64,000 bases of DNA. Origin: Malaciobacter marinus. GTDB taxonomy: Bacteria; Campylobacterota; Campylobacteria; Campylobacterales; Arcobacteraceae. The notes beneath the pieces were generated by a model, which saw nothing but the letters and a program-made list of their open reading frames with translations, did no database searches and was not told the origin of the DNA. The stretch spans positions 310,001 to 374,000 of the forward strand of contig NZ_CP032101.1 of the NCBI RefSeq assembly GCF_003544855.1, given 5' to 3'. The first letter of the stretch is position 1. The number at the start of each line of letters is the position of its first letter. Positions 47,892 to 58,490 of this stretch are shown one piece after another. A program made the position numbers and the translations under genes.

Positions 47892-48050
47892 ATGAATAAA
47901 AAATCTATATTACAAACAGTTGGATATATTATAAGTTTTATAGGATTATATTTTAATATAAATGAAATAAATTATTTTTTCTTTATGGATATGCTTTTAA
48001 TATTTTTAGGTGCTGGAATAGTTTTTTATGCAAGAAAATATATGAAATAG
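47892..48050 (+). CDS. 52-residue membrane protein, second copy
   Basis: A near-identical copy of 45958-46116 (starts MNKKSILQTVGY, ends VFYARKYMK). After its stop comes a short remnant matching the last effector codons (ATTATCCACTAAAGGA), then immunity-like copy 3. Confidence 0.55.
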   Translation: MNKKSILQTVGYIISFIGLYFNINEINYFFFMDMLLIFLGAGIVFYARKYMK

Positions 48051-48089
48051 TATAAATAAAGCATATAATTATCCACTAAAGGAAAAAAA

Positions 48090-48653
48090 TTGAAACAAAT
48101 AGAATATTTTTACAATATAATATATTACTTTTTTTATAGAGCTTCTATAAAGTTTGCAAACTTTATTGCAAAACCAATATTTTTTATTTATAAATACATA
48201 TATAAAATACCTAAAATAAGGCAGTATTATAACAATAAAGGTATAAATAATCCTCTAGAATGGCATAAACAGAAATTTAAAAATGAACTCTTAGAAAATA
48301 CCAATTTAGGTTATGGAACAATAATAGGTCATGGCTTTGCAACATCTGTCTTATTATTTTTTTATATAGGAATTTATCATATATTTAAATACTCTTTTTT
48401 CCCTACATTTCAAGATAGCTTTGGTTATGTATTAACAGTTACTGGAATACTTGCATATTCTACAGATATTATATTTACTCAAACATCAGATAAAGATATA
48501 AGATATATAAAAGAATTCAATAAAAGAAAAGGTTGGTGGAGAACTAAGTGGAAAATCATCACAATACTATCTTTATTTTTAAGTCTTTGGTTTTCTTTGA
48601 CTACTTCTAGTGGTGGTAATGTTGGGCAGTTTCTTATTAGTTTACACTTTTAA
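48090..48653 (+). CDS. Multi-pass membrane protein, putative immunity protein (copy 3)
   Basis: A 187-residue paralogue with TTG start. Its first 75 residues nearly match copy 1 (ANFIAKPIFFIYKYIYKIPK), the segment FQDSFGYV resembles copy 2, ILAYSTDIIFTQTSDKD is unique, and the tail matches copy 2. It is the last gene of the island. No further effector fragment follows, only a terminator and efp. Confidence 0.65.
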   Translation: MKQIEYFYNIIYYFFYRASIKFANFIAKPIFFIYKYIYKIPKIRQYYNNKGINNPLEWHKQKFKNELLENTNLGYGTIIGHGFATSVLLFFYIGIYHIFKYSFFPTFQDSFGYVLTVTGILAYSTDIIFTQTSDKDIRYIKEFNKRKGWWRTKWKIITILSLFLSLWFSLTTSSGGNVGQFLISLHF

Positions 48654-48658
48654 ATAAA

Positions 48659-48679
48659 AAAAGAGAGTTATTCTCTTTT
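48659..48679. terminator. Terminator at the right end of the island
   Basis: AAAAGAGA / TCTCTTTT, an 8-bp perfect stem with 5-base loop and A/T tails, between the last immunity-like gene and the converging efp gene. Confidence 0.65.
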
Positions 48680-48685
48680 CTTATT

Positions 48686-49246
48686 TTATTTAACTTTTTC
48701 TAGGTATTCCCCAGTTCTTGTATCACATTTAATAACATCACCTTCAACTAGGTGAAATGGAATTTGAACTACAGCACCTGATTCTAAAGTTGCAGGTTTT
48801 TTACCACCTTGTGAGTCACCTTTAAAGTTTGGTGGAGTATCAATGATTTTTAATTCAACTGTCATTGGTGGTTCAACTGTGATTGGTTTTTCATTAAAAA
48901 ACATCATATCAACACTCATCCCATCAATAATCCAGTTTTGTGCATCACCTACTTGATCATGCACTAATCCTATTTGTTCATAGTTTTCTGTGTCCATGAA
49001 TTGTAACATTTCACCATCATCATATAGGTATTGCATATTTTTTTGTTCTAAATTTGGAGTTTCACATTTATCACCAGCATGGAAAGTTTTTTCGATAACT
49101 TTTCCATTTAGAAAAGATTTTATTTTACATCTAACAAAAGCAGCTCCTTTACCAGGTTTTACATGTTGATACTCTGTAATTTTATAAGGGATACCATCTA
49201 ATTGTATCTTTAATCCCTTTTTTAATTCACTCATTGAAATTGCCAT
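48686..49246 (-). CDS. efp: Elongation factor P
   Basis: EF-P relieves ribosome stalling at proline runs. The 186-residue protein has KOW, OB and C-terminal domains. The modification-site loop reads KPGKGAAF, with Lys at about residue 33. No modification enzyme gene is nearby. It is the last gene of the minus-strand run from pheS, nine bases after serA. Confidence 0.97.
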   Translation of the reverse strand: MAISMSELKKGLKIQLDGIPYKITEYQHVKPGKGAAFVRCKIKSFLNGKVIEKTFHAGDKCETPNLEQKNMQYLYDDGEMLQFMDTENYEQIGLVHDQVGDAQNWIIDGMSVDMMFFNEKPITVEPPMTVELKIIDTPPNFKGDSQGGKKPATLESGAVVQIPFHLVEGDVIKCDTRTGEYLEKVK

Positions 49247-49255
49247 TGTTTATCC

Positions 49256-50839
49256 TTAAATTTCTGCATAAGAAACAGATATTGCTGCTTCTAGGTTTGC
49301 TAATTTACTTAAAATATCACTATTTATTGTAGCATCAACTAAAATCACTGCAAGTGCGCCATTTTTGCCTCTTGATAGTCTAAAGTCTGCAATATTGATA
49401 CCTTCATTACCTAATACTTTACCAACTTCTCCAATTACTCCAGGTACATCAGAGTTTCTAAGGAATATCATATTACCTTTTGGTTCAATATCTAAAGCGA
49501 AATGATTAATATCAACAATTCTTTGCATATTATCATTAAATACAGTTCCAGATATAGTATTTACACCTTTTTCTGTAGTAATTTTAACAGTAACTTTATT
49601 GTTATAGCCACTATTGTGAGAAATTTCAGCAGTATCAAAAGTGATACCTTTCTCTTCTGCCCAGAATTTTGCATTTACATAGTTTACATCTTCTCCACCT
49701 GATACAGATAGCGAACCAACTGCTGCAAATGTAGTCAAAGAATCTAAGTATTCTGCAATTTTACCTTCTGCTTGCACACTAATTGATCTAATAGCACTTT
49801 TGTCACTTTGTGCACTTAAAAATGCCATTTTTTGAGTTAATTCGATATATGGTTTTACAAAAGAAGGAATTTTACTTTCATCAATTGGTAAGTTAAGAGC
49901 ATTTGGATATGCAATTCCACGTGCTGATTCAATTGCATTTTGTGCAGCTTGAATAGCGATTTTCTTTTGAGACTCTTTTGTATTTGCACCTAAGTGTGCA
50001 GTTACAGTTATATTATCTAAGTCTAAAAGAGGGTGATTTATTGCAGGCTCTTTTTTAAATACATCAATACCAGCCATTGCAATTTTTCCAGATTTTAAGT
50101 TGTTTACTAGTGCTTCTTCATTATATAAACCACCTCTTGCGCAGTTTATTAAAATAACACCATCTTTCATTTTAGCAATCTCTTTTTCACCAATAATATC
50201 AAGTGTTTCTTTATTTTTTGGTGTGTGTATTGTAATAATATCGCAAGATAAAATATCATCGAAATTTGTAGTATATTCAATACCTAAATCAGTTGCTTTT
50301 GTTGATGGTATATATGGGTCATAAGTTACAACATCCATCTCAAAAGATTTTGCTCTTAGTGCAACTCTATGTCCAATGTTACCAAAACCAATAACACCTA
50401 ATTTTTTACCAAATAACTCATTTCCATACCAATCTTCTCTTTTCCAGATTCTGTCTTGTTTTAATTGATTGTGAGCATAAGGGAATTTTCTCATACAAGA
50501 TAACATGTGAGCCATAGTAAGTTCAACTGCTGCAATAGTGTTAGCTGTTGGAACATTCATAGCAATTATTCCTCTTTTGCTACAACCTTCCATATCAACA
50601 TTGTCATATCCAACACCAGCTCTAATTATTGCTTTTAAATTAACAGCTGCGTTTAAAAACTTTTCATCTACATCTGTAGAACTTCTCGTAATTGCAATAT
50701 CAGCATCTTTAATTACATCTAATAGTGCAGTTTTATCTATATTTGCGGCATAAACGTAGTTTATGTCCTCTGTGTTCTTAAGGATGTCTAGTCCATCCTC
50801 ATGAATGTGGTCACAAACTACGATAGTATGTTTACTCAT
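49256..50839 (-). CDS. serA: D-3-phosphoglycerate dehydrogenase
   Basis: SerA starts serine synthesis. This 527-residue long form has the NAD motif GVIGFGNIGHRVA, the catalytic region (INCARGGLYNEEAL, TAHLGANTKESQ), an intervening ASB-like domain and a C-terminal ACT domain (MIFLRNSDVPGVIGEVGKVLG) that would bind serine. It lies 25 bases after rpsA. Confidence 0.95.
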   Translation of the reverse strand: MSKHTIVVCDHIHEDGLDILKNTEDINYVYAANIDKTALLDVIKDADIAITRSSTDVDEKFLNAAVNLKAIIRAGVGYDNVDMEGCSKRGIIAMNVPTANTIAAVELTMAHMLSCMRKFPYAHNQLKQDRIWKREDWYGNELFGKKLGVIGFGNIGHRVALRAKSFEMDVVTYDPYIPSTKATDLGIEYTTNFDDILSCDIITIHTPKNKETLDIIGEKEIAKMKDGVILINCARGGLYNEEALVNNLKSGKIAMAGIDVFKKEPAINHPLLDLDNITVTAHLGANTKESQKKIAIQAAQNAIESARGIAYPNALNLPIDESKIPSFVKPYIELTQKMAFLSAQSDKSAIRSISVQAEGKIAEYLDSLTTFAAVGSLSVSGGEDVNYVNAKFWAEEKGITFDTAEISHNSGYNNKVTVKITTEKGVNTISGTVFNDNMQRIVDINHFALDIEPKGNMIFLRNSDVPGVIGEVGKVLGNEGINIADFRLSRGKNGALAVILVDATINSDILSKLANLEAAISVSYAEI

Positions 50840-50864
50840 TTTTAAAATCCCTCTTATTTAAAAA

Positions 50865-52517
50865 TTATTTAATTTGATCTTTTAATAAATCGCCTAAAGT
50901 CATATGTGAATCATCATTTACAGCTTTAAGAACTTCTCTTTCTTGTTGTATTTCTAATCTTTTAATAGATAATCTAACTCTATTTCTTTTTGTATCAATA
51001 TTTACAACAACAGCTTCAATCTCTTCACCAATTTTAACTTCATCAGCTTTTAATGGACCAAAATCTTCTGTTCTTACTAAACCATCTAAATTGTCATCTA
51101 GTTTAATAAATAGACCAAAATCTTTAACATCTTTAATTGGTCCTTTTACAATATCACCAATTCTGTGTGCATCTTGGAATTTTTTAGCAGGAGAATCTGA
51201 AATTTCTTTGATACTTAAAGAAATATTTTCTTTATCTTTATCAATTTTGATGATTTTAACTTCAACTTCATCACCTTTTTTAAACATTGATTTACATTTT
51301 GCGTTAGTTTCCCAAGAAGCTTCTTCATTATGTAATAATCCATCAATTTCACCAATAGTAACAAATGCACCAAAGTCAGTTAAAGTAGCAACTTTACCTT
51401 TAATAACATCACCTACATTGTTCTCTTTTAGGAATTTTGCAAAAGGTTTTTCTTGTAAGTTCTTTAATGAAACTCTTAATCTTTTTTTATCAATATCAAG
51501 CTCAATTACTTCAACATTAACTTCTTCACCTAAAGTTAAAATCTCTTTTGGATTTTTGATGTTTTTATTCCATGTAATTTCAGAAATATGTAATAATCCC
51601 TCAATATCATTTCCTAAATCAACAAATGCACCATAAGATTCAAAGTTAGAAACAGTAACAGTGATTGTATCACCAACTTCTAATTGATCTTTAATTTCTT
51701 CCCATGGATTTGGTAATGCAGCTTTAATTGATAATGATAAGTGTTGTTTTGCTTTATCATAAGAAAGAATAGAAACTGTAACTTCATCACCTTCTTCATA
51801 ATAATTAGCTGGATTAACAGGACCTTTGTAAGAGATTTCATTGTAGTTTACTAAACCATCAATTCCACCTAAATCTACAAACATTCCATAAGAAGTGATT
51901 TTTTTAATTGTTCCATTTACTGGTTCACCTGATTCTAAAATTTCAGCAATTTTAGTATCTTTTTGTGCTTTTGCTTCTTCAATTAGTTTCTTTCTAGAAA
52001 CAATAATTGAGTTTTGGCTTTCGTTTACTTTTAAAACTTTAGCTTTAACTTTTTTACCGATTGCACCATAAACTTTTAAGTAAGATTGAGCCATTGGCAT
52101 GAAATATTCACATCCATCCTCATCTTCAATTATGAAACCACCTTTATTTTTAACAGAAACAACTTTACCTTCAATTACTACATCTTCAAGGTCTTCTTTG
52201 TGTTTCTCTACAAATGCGTCAAATTTCTCTTTTTGTAAAACTTTTCTATGTGAGATTGCAGGTCTTTCACCTCTTGTTCCCATTAACATAACAGGGATAG
52301 TATCACCCTCTTTATATTTCACTTCACCATTTAGCGTGATTTCAGAGATATTTAATCTACCTTCAATCTTTTGACCAACGTCAACAAGCGCGTTTTCTTC
52401 AGTAATTTCTACAATTACACCATTTACTACAGAGTTATTTTCAGCATTCTCAAAAGACTCATTAAGCATTTGCTCAAAGTCAAAGTCTTCACCAATTTCA
52501 ATATCTTCGATACCCAT
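50865..52517 (-). CDS. rpsA: 30S ribosomal protein S1
   Basis: S1 helps bring mRNA to the ribosome. The 550-residue protein consists of six S1 RNA-binding repeats (recurring G-x-V..D-x-G-A-F-V-x-L..G-L-L/V-H motifs), such as GFGAFVTIGEIDGLLH. It has its own promoter upstream and heads the rpsA-serA-efp part of the run. Confidence 0.96.
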   Translation of the reverse strand: MGIEDIEIGEDFDFEQMLNESFENAENNSVVNGVIVEITEENALVDVGQKIEGRLNISEITLNGEVKYKEGDTIPVMLMGTRGERPAISHRKVLQKEKFDAFVEKHKEDLEDVVIEGKVVSVKNKGGFIIEDEDGCEYFMPMAQSYLKVYGAIGKKVKAKVLKVNESQNSIIVSRKKLIEEAKAQKDTKIAEILESGEPVNGTIKKITSYGMFVDLGGIDGLVNYNEISYKGPVNPANYYEEGDEVTVSILSYDKAKQHLSLSIKAALPNPWEEIKDQLEVGDTITVTVSNFESYGAFVDLGNDIEGLLHISEITWNKNIKNPKEILTLGEEVNVEVIELDIDKKRLRVSLKNLQEKPFAKFLKENNVGDVIKGKVATLTDFGAFVTIGEIDGLLHNEEASWETNAKCKSMFKKGDEVEVKIIKIDKDKENISLSIKEISDSPAKKFQDAHRIGDIVKGPIKDVKDFGLFIKLDDNLDGLVRTEDFGPLKADEVKIGEEIEAVVVNIDTKRNRVRLSIKRLEIQQEREVLKAVNDDSHMTLGDLLKDQIK

Positions 52518-52557
52518 ATTATTCCTTCGTATTAACCGTTATTTATTAAATGGGATG

Positions 52558-52563
52558 ATTATA
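52558..52563 (-). promoter_or_regulatory. -10 box of rpsA
   Basis: Minus-strand TATAAT in GGATATAAT, 41 bases before the rpsA start, in the 63-base gap after ispH. Confidence 0.6.
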
Positions 52564-52580
52564 TCCAAAACTGGCTTAAA

Positions 52581-53429
52581 TTAAAAATTTTCGTTATATT
52601 CTTCTACTTTATTAACTACTTCTTGAATGATCCAATCAGGTGTTGATGCACCAGCTGTTATACCACAGATTTTTTTATCTTTAAACCACTGTTTTTCAAG
52701 CTCTTTAGAATTTTCAATTAAATAAGAATCTGTACAATTCTCTAAACAAATTGCATGTAATTGTTTTGTATTTGAAGAGTTTTTCCCTCCAATTACAATC
52801 ATTATGTCAACCTCTTTTGATAAATCTCTTGCTGCATCTTGATTTTCAAAGGTTGCATCGCAAATAGTATTAAATACCCTTACTTCTTTATTTTTTAATA
52901 TAAGTGCATTTACAATTTCAAGATATACTTCTTTTTTCTTTGTAGTTTGAGCAACAGTTGCAATCTTGTCATATTTGAAATTTATCTTATCTAAATCTTT
53001 GACGCTCATTACAACATGAACATCTTCTTGATCTTCTCCATAAGATTTTACACCTTTAACTTCTGGATGAGTACTATCCCCAAAAATTAGTATTGAGTAG
53101 TTTTCCTTTGACATTTTCTTAACAATTTGCTGAGGAGTTGTAACAAAAGGGCAGGTTGCATTTATAACTTTTGCATCTTTATTTTTTTTTAGATTTCTTA
53201 GCTCATCTTTTGGAATACCATGAGTTCTAATAATAACAGTATCATCTTTTTTTACTTCTGAAAGTGAATTATATAAACCTACATTAAAATTATTTTTTAA
53301 TCTATCAATCTCATTTTGATTGTGAATTAGTGGTCCCATAGTAGCAGAATTTTCATACGATTCTGCTATTTTTATAGCTCTTTTTACTCCAAAACAAAAA
53401 CCATAACTTGAAGCTAATTTAACTTGCAT
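52581..53429 (-). CDS. ispH: 4-hydroxy-3-methylbut-2-enyl diphosphate reductase
   Basis: IspH is the last enzyme of the MEP pathway and makes IPP and DMAPP with an iron-sulfur cluster. The 282-residue protein has the three cluster Cys residues in GFCFGVKRA, NATCPFVT and TICDATFENQ, and the catalytic TxxxE-like motif region. It follows aroA by eight bases. Confidence 0.96.
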   Translation of the reverse strand: MQVKLASSYGFCFGVKRAIKIAESYENSATMGPLIHNQNEIDRLKNNFNVGLYNSLSEVKKDDTVIIRTHGIPKDELRNLKKNKDAKVINATCPFVTTPQQIVKKMSKENYSILIFGDSTHPEVKGVKSYGEDQEDVHVVMSVKDLDKINFKYDKIATVAQTTKKKEVYLEIVNALILKNKEVRVFNTICDATFENQDAARDLSKEVDIMIVIGGKNSSNTKQLHAICLENCTDSYLIENSKELEKQWFKDKKICGITAGASTPDWIIQEVVNKVEEYNENF

Positions 53430-53437
53430 AATTTTCC

Positions 53438-54712
53438 TTAATATAGGGTGTCAAGTATCTCTTTGAAGTTAGGAAATGATGTTTGAATACATTGTGTATC
53501 TTCAATATCCATATCACATATGGTTCCAGCAATTGCAAAACTCATAGCGATTCTATGATCCCCATATGAGTTAATTGTAGCTTTATTTATTGAACCACCA
53601 ACAATTTCATAACCATCTTCAAACTCTGTATAATCAACACCACAAAGTTTTAAATTTTCTATTACAGAAGATATTCTATCACTTTCTTTAACTCTTAACT
53701 CTTTTGCATTACTTACTTTAGAATTGCCTTTTGCTAAACTCATTGCAATTGATAAAGCTGGTAATTCATCAATTAGCCAAGAGATATTTTCATTTACATC
53801 TACGCCTTTTAGTTCATTGTGTTCTACAATAATATCACCAATTGGTTCATAAATATTCTCTTTTTCAATATACTCAACTTTAGCACCCATTTTTTCAAGA
53901 ATCTTGTATGCTTCAATTCTTGTAGGGTTTAAAGTTACATTTTTTATCGTAACTTTTGAGTTTGGGTTTATTGCTGCTGCAACTGCAAAGAAAAAAGCTG
54001 AAGAGGGATCAGTTGGAACTGTAATATCTAATGGTTTTAAATAATCATTTAAAGGCTTAATATTTATAAAACCTTCATTATCTAGTTTTATATTTGCACC
54101 CATGCCATTTAGCATTCGTTCTGTGTGATCTCTTGTTAATTCTTCTTCTTTGTATTTACATGTATCTTCTGCTTTTAAAGCAGCTAAAATCATAGCAGAT
54201 TTTACTTGTGCAGAGTTTACGGGTGATTGGTACTTAAATGCTTTAAGTTTATTTCCTCTAATAAATAAAGGAGCTTTATTTCCATCTTCCCTTCCATCAA
54301 TTTTGGCACCAATACTTCTTAATGGATTTGCAACTCTTTTCATAGGTCTTGCTCTTAAGTATTTATCACCTGTTAGAGTAAAAGCACCCTCAACACTTGC
54401 AAATAAACCGCAAAAAAGTCTTATTGCAGTTCCTGAGTTACCACAATCTAAAACATCTTCTGGCTCAGTTAATTTATTTGGTGGAGTAATTTCTATGTAT
54501 GAGCCATCTTTTTTGATTTTTGCACCAAGTTGTTCTACGATACTTAATGTATTTAAAGTATCCTCAGCTGTAAGATAGTTTTTTATGTATGAAGTTTTAT
54601 TTGAAAATAGTGAAAACATTGCACATCTATGAGAGATTGATTTATCACTACTTATTGTATCAATTGTAATATCAAATGATTTTCCAATTTTCTTTATGTT
54701 TAATGTTTCCAC
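53438..54712 (-). CDS. aroA: 3-phosphoshikimate 1-carboxyvinyltransferase (EPSP synthase)
   Basis: AroA adds the enolpyruvyl group to shikimate-3-phosphate. The 424-residue protein has [47 protein letters not shown] and RVKESDRI, the family's substrate motifs. It lies 11 bases after pheT in the same transcript. Confidence 0.96.
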   Translation of the reverse strand: METLNIKKIGKSFDITIDTISSDKSISHRCAMFSLFSNKTSYIKNYLTAEDTLNTLSIVEQLGAKIKKDGSYIEITPPNKLTEPEDVLDCGNSGTAIRLFCGLFASVEGAFTLTGDKYLRARPMKRVANPLRSIGAKIDGREDGNKAPLFIRGNKLKAFKYQSPVNSAQVKSAMILAALKAEDTCKYKEEELTRDHTERMLNGMGANIKLDNEGFINIKPLNDYLKPLDITVPTDPSSAFFFAVAAAINPNSKVTIKNVTLNPTRIEAYKILEKMGAKVEYIEKENIYEPIGDIIVEHNELKGVDVNENISWLIDELPALSIAMSLAKGNSKVSNAKELRVKESDRISSVIENLKLCGVDYTEFEDGYEIVGGSINKATINSYGDHRIAMSFAIAGTICDMDIEDTQCIQTSFPNFKEILDTLY

Positions 54713-54723
54713 TTTTTACCTCT

Positions 54724-57045
54724 TTATTCTCTTAATCCAATACCTAGTTCTGTATCAAGCTTTTCTAAAATTTTATTCATTGTTGAAGTTATATCTTCTT
54801 CTTCCAATGTTTTTTCATCATTTTGTAAAATAAATCTAATAGTTAAACTTTCACTCTCTTTAAGTTTTTCATCACTATAAATATCAATTAAATTAAACTG
54901 TTTTATATTAGTATCTTCAATTGAGTTTATTACTTTTTTTATTTCTATATAAGGCATATTTTTAGGTGCAATAATACTTAAATCTTTTCTTGAAGCTTGA
55001 AATTTTGATGTTGTATGTACCTTTATTAAGTCATCTTTAATTGCATCAAAATCAATTTCTGCAATAAATGTATCTGGTAGATCAAATTCAGTTGCAATAC
55101 TTGGATGAAGTTTACAAATAAATCCAACTACTTTACCATCAATTATTACATTTGCATTTTGATAAGGATGAATAAAACTATTTTTAATACTATGCATAGG
55201 TTCTAATTCAAATTTTCCAATTGAGTTTAATACTCTTTTTGAAAATTCAAAAAAATCAATATTTGCTGGTTTCCCTGCATTTGTGAAGCTTTCTTCTTCT
55301 TTTGATCCACTATGAATAAAAGAGATTTTAAAACTCTCTTCTCTATTTATATTTATTACTTTACCAATTTCAAAAAATGCAGCACTTTTAATACCTTGTT
55401 TGAAGTTATTAGAACAAGCTTCTACTAAATTTAAAAGAATCGTTGTTCTTAAAGTGTTTAATTCATTTACAATAGGATTTAATACATCTAGTTCTTCTTT
55501 TACAACATCAAAACCATATTTTTTCAAGTTTTCTTTATTTGAAAAAACATAAGTTAAAGTTTCATAAAAACCATTTTCAATAGCTTTTCTTCTTATTTTA
55601 TTTTTTTTGATTAAATTTGCTGATGTTTTATTAAATCTATTTACTTCATCAATTGCTAAAGGTTTTGCTTTAATGTTGTCAATTCCTACAATTCTTACAA
55701 TCTCTTCTGTAACATCAGCCATATTTTTAATATCATGTCTGTGTAAAGGAATTTGAATAGAAAATACATTGTTCAAGCCTTCTTTTACTTCAAATCCAAG
55801 TGCATTTAAAATATTTTCAATTTGTGCTTTTGGTATATCTTGACCAATTATTGAGTTTATTTTATCTATATTGATATCTAAATATTTTTTTTCTATATCT
55901 TCTACAAAAGCTTCTGCTCCATTGTATATTTTTGCACCATATTTTGATATAAAAGTTGTAAAACAATCAATCCCTTGTTTAATATCAGGTTCACTTCCTC
56001 TTGAAGTTCTATAATAAATATCTCCAGTTTTTTTCTTTGTCTCAAAAACTCTTTTAGATAATTTTTCTGGATTAATATATGAAGCTTCAACAATAAATAT
56101 ATTGTCTTGAACTTTTGTTTTTTTATGTTCAATACTAATTGTACTTAAATGTTCTTTTCCATATATATTATCAAAACCATCTTTGTCTTTTTTTACATGT
56201 AATACTGACAAGCCATCATCTGTATCAGCATCTTCATTTGCATATGAATTTAAAATTACACCGTGTGAGTGAATCGAATAAGATATTGCATCATTTATAT
56301 CATTTTCTTCAAACTTATCAATTTCTCCAACTCTTATTTTATATAAAACAGGAAGTTTAAAATCAGTAAAATCAATTGCTTTAAATAGTAATGAACTTTC
56401 AATGCTACTTTCACATTCAACTTCTAAAAATTGACCAATTCCAAGCTCATTATTATCAAGATTTTTCTCTTTTTCGATAATTGGGATATTATAAAAAGCA
56501 CTTAATTCTCTTGCAATACCATTTATACTTAAACAGTCACCTCTATTTGCAGTTAGTTCAATTTCAATAATATCATCATTTAATAAAGGATATTCATTTA
56601 ACTCTTTCCCAATTTTTAGTTTTCCAATTGAGTTATCAAGTTCTAAAATTCCATCATTTAGTTTTGCTAATCCTAATTCAGTTGAAGAACAAATCATTCC
56701 ATTTGATTCAACACCTCTTAGTTTTGCTTTTTTTATTTTAAAATTATCATTTAATTTACAACCAACTTTAGCAACAGGTACATATTGCCCTGCATCAACA
56801 TTTTTTGCCCCACATACAATTTGTACAGTCTCATCTCCAACATCTACTTGACAAATATTTAACTTATCTGCATCTGGATGTTTTTCTTTTTCTAAAACTT
56901 TTCCTACTACAACTTTAGAAGCAATTCTTACTTCTTTTACACTATCAACTTCAAGTCCAATTGAGTTTAGTGTTTTGCAAATATCATCAGTAGAAATTTT
57001 TGATATATCAATAAACTCTTCTAACCATTTTCTTGTAACTATCAT
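54724..57045 (-). CDS. pheT: Phenylalanyl-tRNA synthetase beta subunit
   Basis: PheT forms the alpha2-beta2 synthetase with PheS and edits mischarged tRNA. The 773-residue protein has an N-terminal tRNA-binding OB domain ([21 protein letters not shown]), B3/B4 and B5 domains, and a C-terminal anticodon-binding FDX domain ([15 protein letters not shown]). It overlaps pheS by four bases. Confidence 0.97.
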   Translation of the reverse strand: MIVTRKWLEEFIDISKISTDDICKTLNSIGLEVDSVKEVRIASKVVVGKVLEKEKHPDADKLNICQVDVGDETVQIVCGAKNVDAGQYVPVAKVGCKLNDNFKIKKAKLRGVESNGMICSSTELGLAKLNDGILELDNSIGKLKIGKELNEYPLLNDDIIEIELTANRGDCLSINGIARELSAFYNIPIIEKEKNLDNNELGIGQFLEVECESSIESSLLFKAIDFTDFKLPVLYKIRVGEIDKFEENDINDAISYSIHSHGVILNSYANEDADTDDGLSVLHVKKDKDGFDNIYGKEHLSTISIEHKKTKVQDNIFIVEASYINPEKLSKRVFETKKKTGDIYYRTSRGSEPDIKQGIDCFTTFISKYGAKIYNGAEAFVEDIEKKYLDINIDKINSIIGQDIPKAQIENILNALGFEVKEGLNNVFSIQIPLHRHDIKNMADVTEEIVRIVGIDNIKAKPLAIDEVNRFNKTSANLIKKNKIRRKAIENGFYETLTYVFSNKENLKKYGFDVVKEELDVLNPIVNELNTLRTTILLNLVEACSNNFKQGIKSAAFFEIGKVININREESFKISFIHSGSKEEESFTNAGKPANIDFFEFSKRVLNSIGKFELEPMHSIKNSFIHPYQNANVIIDGKVVGFICKLHPSIATEFDLPDTFIAEIDFDAIKDDLIKVHTTSKFQASRKDLSIIAPKNMPYIEIKKVINSIEDTNIKQFNLIDIYSDEKLKESESLTIRFILQNDEKTLEEEDITSTMNKILEKLDTELGIGLRE

Positions 57046-58034
57046 CTAAACTGTCCTAATAATTTTAAATCACTTTCAAATAGAGATCTTAAATCTCCAA
57101 TATTGTGTATAAGCATCGCAAATCTTTCAACGCCTAAACCAAAAGCATATCCTGAAACATTTTCATATCCCACAGCTTTAAATACATTAGGGTCAACAAC
57201 ACCACAACCTAAAACTTCAAGCCATCCTGTATGTGAACATACTCTACATCCATCACCTTTACAAAATACACATGAAATATCAACTTCTGCACTTGGTTCT
57301 GTAAAAGGGAAGAAAGATGGTCTAAATCTAACTTCAACATCACCAAACATATGTTGTAAAAACTCAACAAGAACATGTTTTAAATTTGCAAATGATACTT
57401 TATCTGCACTATCAACTACAAGTCCTTCTACTTGGTGAAACATTGGAGTATGTGTTAAATCAAAATCTCTTCTAAAAACAGTACCCGGAGCTATCATTCT
57501 AATTGGTGGCTTTTGTGATAGCATTGTTCTTATTTGCACAGGAGAAGTGTGTGTTCTTAATACTGTAAAGTCTTTATTGTAAAAAGTATCTTGCATATCT
57601 CTTGCAGGGTGATATTTTGGAAGGTTCAATGCTTCAAAGTTGTGAAAATCATCTTCAACTAAAGGTCCTTCTTCTACTGCAAAGTTTAGATTTTGGAAAT
57701 AAGTTATTATTCTATCCATTGTATCAATTACTGGATGAATTGAAGCACATGATAACTCATTATTAAATCTAGTAACATCAATTTTTTCATTTTCTAATTT
57801 TTTATTTAAAGCCTCTTTTTCAAGTACTTCTTTTTTTGTATCTATTGCTTCATTTATTGCAATTTTTTGCTCATTTAAATTTTGAGCAAAAGCTTTTTTC
57901 TCTTCATTTGGTATAGTTTTAAGTTTTGCAAATTCTTTTGTTAAAACACCTTTTTTTCCAAGTGTTTCAACTCTTAAAGATTCTAATTCTTCAAGTGAAT
58001 TGGCATTATTTATTTTTTCAATCCATACTTTCAC
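57042..58034 (-). CDS. pheS: Phenylalanyl-tRNA synthetase alpha subunit
   Basis: PheS carries the class II active site for phenylalanine activation. The 330-residue protein has an N-terminal coiled coil, motif 2 ([19 protein letters not shown]), [13 protein letters not shown], and motif 3 ([11 protein letters not shown]). It heads the run pheS-pheT-aroA-ispH. I see no obvious Phe-rich leader peptide in the upstream 103 bases. Confidence 0.97.
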   Translation of the reverse strand: MKVWIEKINNANSLEELESLRVETLGKKGVLTKEFAKLKTIPNEEKKAFAQNLNEQKIAINEAIDTKKEVLEKEALNKKLENEKIDVTRFNNELSCASIHPVIDTMDRIITYFQNLNFAVEEGPLVEDDFHNFEALNLPKYHPARDMQDTFYNKDFTVLRTHTSPVQIRTMLSQKPPIRMIAPGTVFRRDFDLTHTPMFHQVEGLVVDSADKVSFANLKHVLVEFLQHMFGDVEVRFRPSFFPFTEPSAEVDISCVFCKGDGCRVCSHTGWLEVLGCGVVDPNVFKAVGYENVSGYAFGLGVERFAMLIHNIGDLRSLFESDLKLLGQFR

Positions 58035-58074
58035 TTAACTTTCTCCTGTTCAATAGTTCTTTCTAAAGTTAGGG

Positions 58075-58080
58075 ATTATA
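58075..58080 (-). promoter_or_regulatory. -10 box of pheS
   Basis: Minus-strand TATAAT in AGTATAATCC, 41 bases before the pheS start, in the gap shared with the divergent HIT gene. Confidence 0.55.
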
Positions 58081-58104
58081 CTTAATAATTTATTAGAGTT
58101 TGGT

Positions 58105-58110
58105 TATAAT
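58105..58110 (+). promoter_or_regulatory. -10 box of the HIT gene
   Basis: TATAAT in GGTTATAAT, 28 bases before ATG 58138. Confidence 0.55.
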
Positions 58111-58137
58111 AATTCCATAAAAATAAAAGGAAGAAAT

Positions 58138-58476
58138 ATGTGTTTATTTTGTAAAATTATAGATGGTGAGATACCAAATAAAACTGTTCATGAAAATGAA
58201 GAGTTTTTATGTTTTCATGATATAAATCCTGCGGCTAAAATTCATGTGCTTATTATTCCTAAAAAGCATTATGACTCTTTTGATGTAATCAAGCCAGAAC
58301 TTATGGCAAATATGACAAAATTTATTCATGAAGTTGCTGATAAATTAGGTGTAAGAGAGAATGGTTATAGATTAATAACAAATATAAAAGAGCATGGTGG
58401 ACAAGAAGTAAATCACTTACATATGCATTTATTAGCAGGAGAGTATGTTGGTAGACTAGTGGGAGCTAAAAAGTAG
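58138..58476 (+). CDS. HIT-family nucleotide hydrolase/transferase (HinT-like)
   Basis: A 112-residue histidine-triad protein: CLFCKIIDGEIP at the start, HVLIIPKKH, and the catalytic VNHLHMHLL. HinT-type enzymes cleave AMP-linked phosphoramidates. AAAGGAAG precedes the ATG. It is the only plus-strand gene in the 48.7-64 kb part. Confidence 0.93.
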   Translation: MCLFCKIIDGEIPNKTVHENEEFLCFHDINPAAKIHVLIIPKKHYDSFDVIKPELMANMTKFIHEVADKLGVRENGYRLITNIKEHGGQEVNHLHMHLLAGEYVGRLVGAKK

Positions 58477-58490
58477 TTTTACTACTTTTT
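58468..58490. terminator. Bidirectional terminator between HIT gene and accA
   Basis: AAAAAGTAG / CTACTTTTT, a 9-bp perfect stem with 5-base loop. It overlaps both stop regions and ends in five Ts on each strand. Confidence 0.75.
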
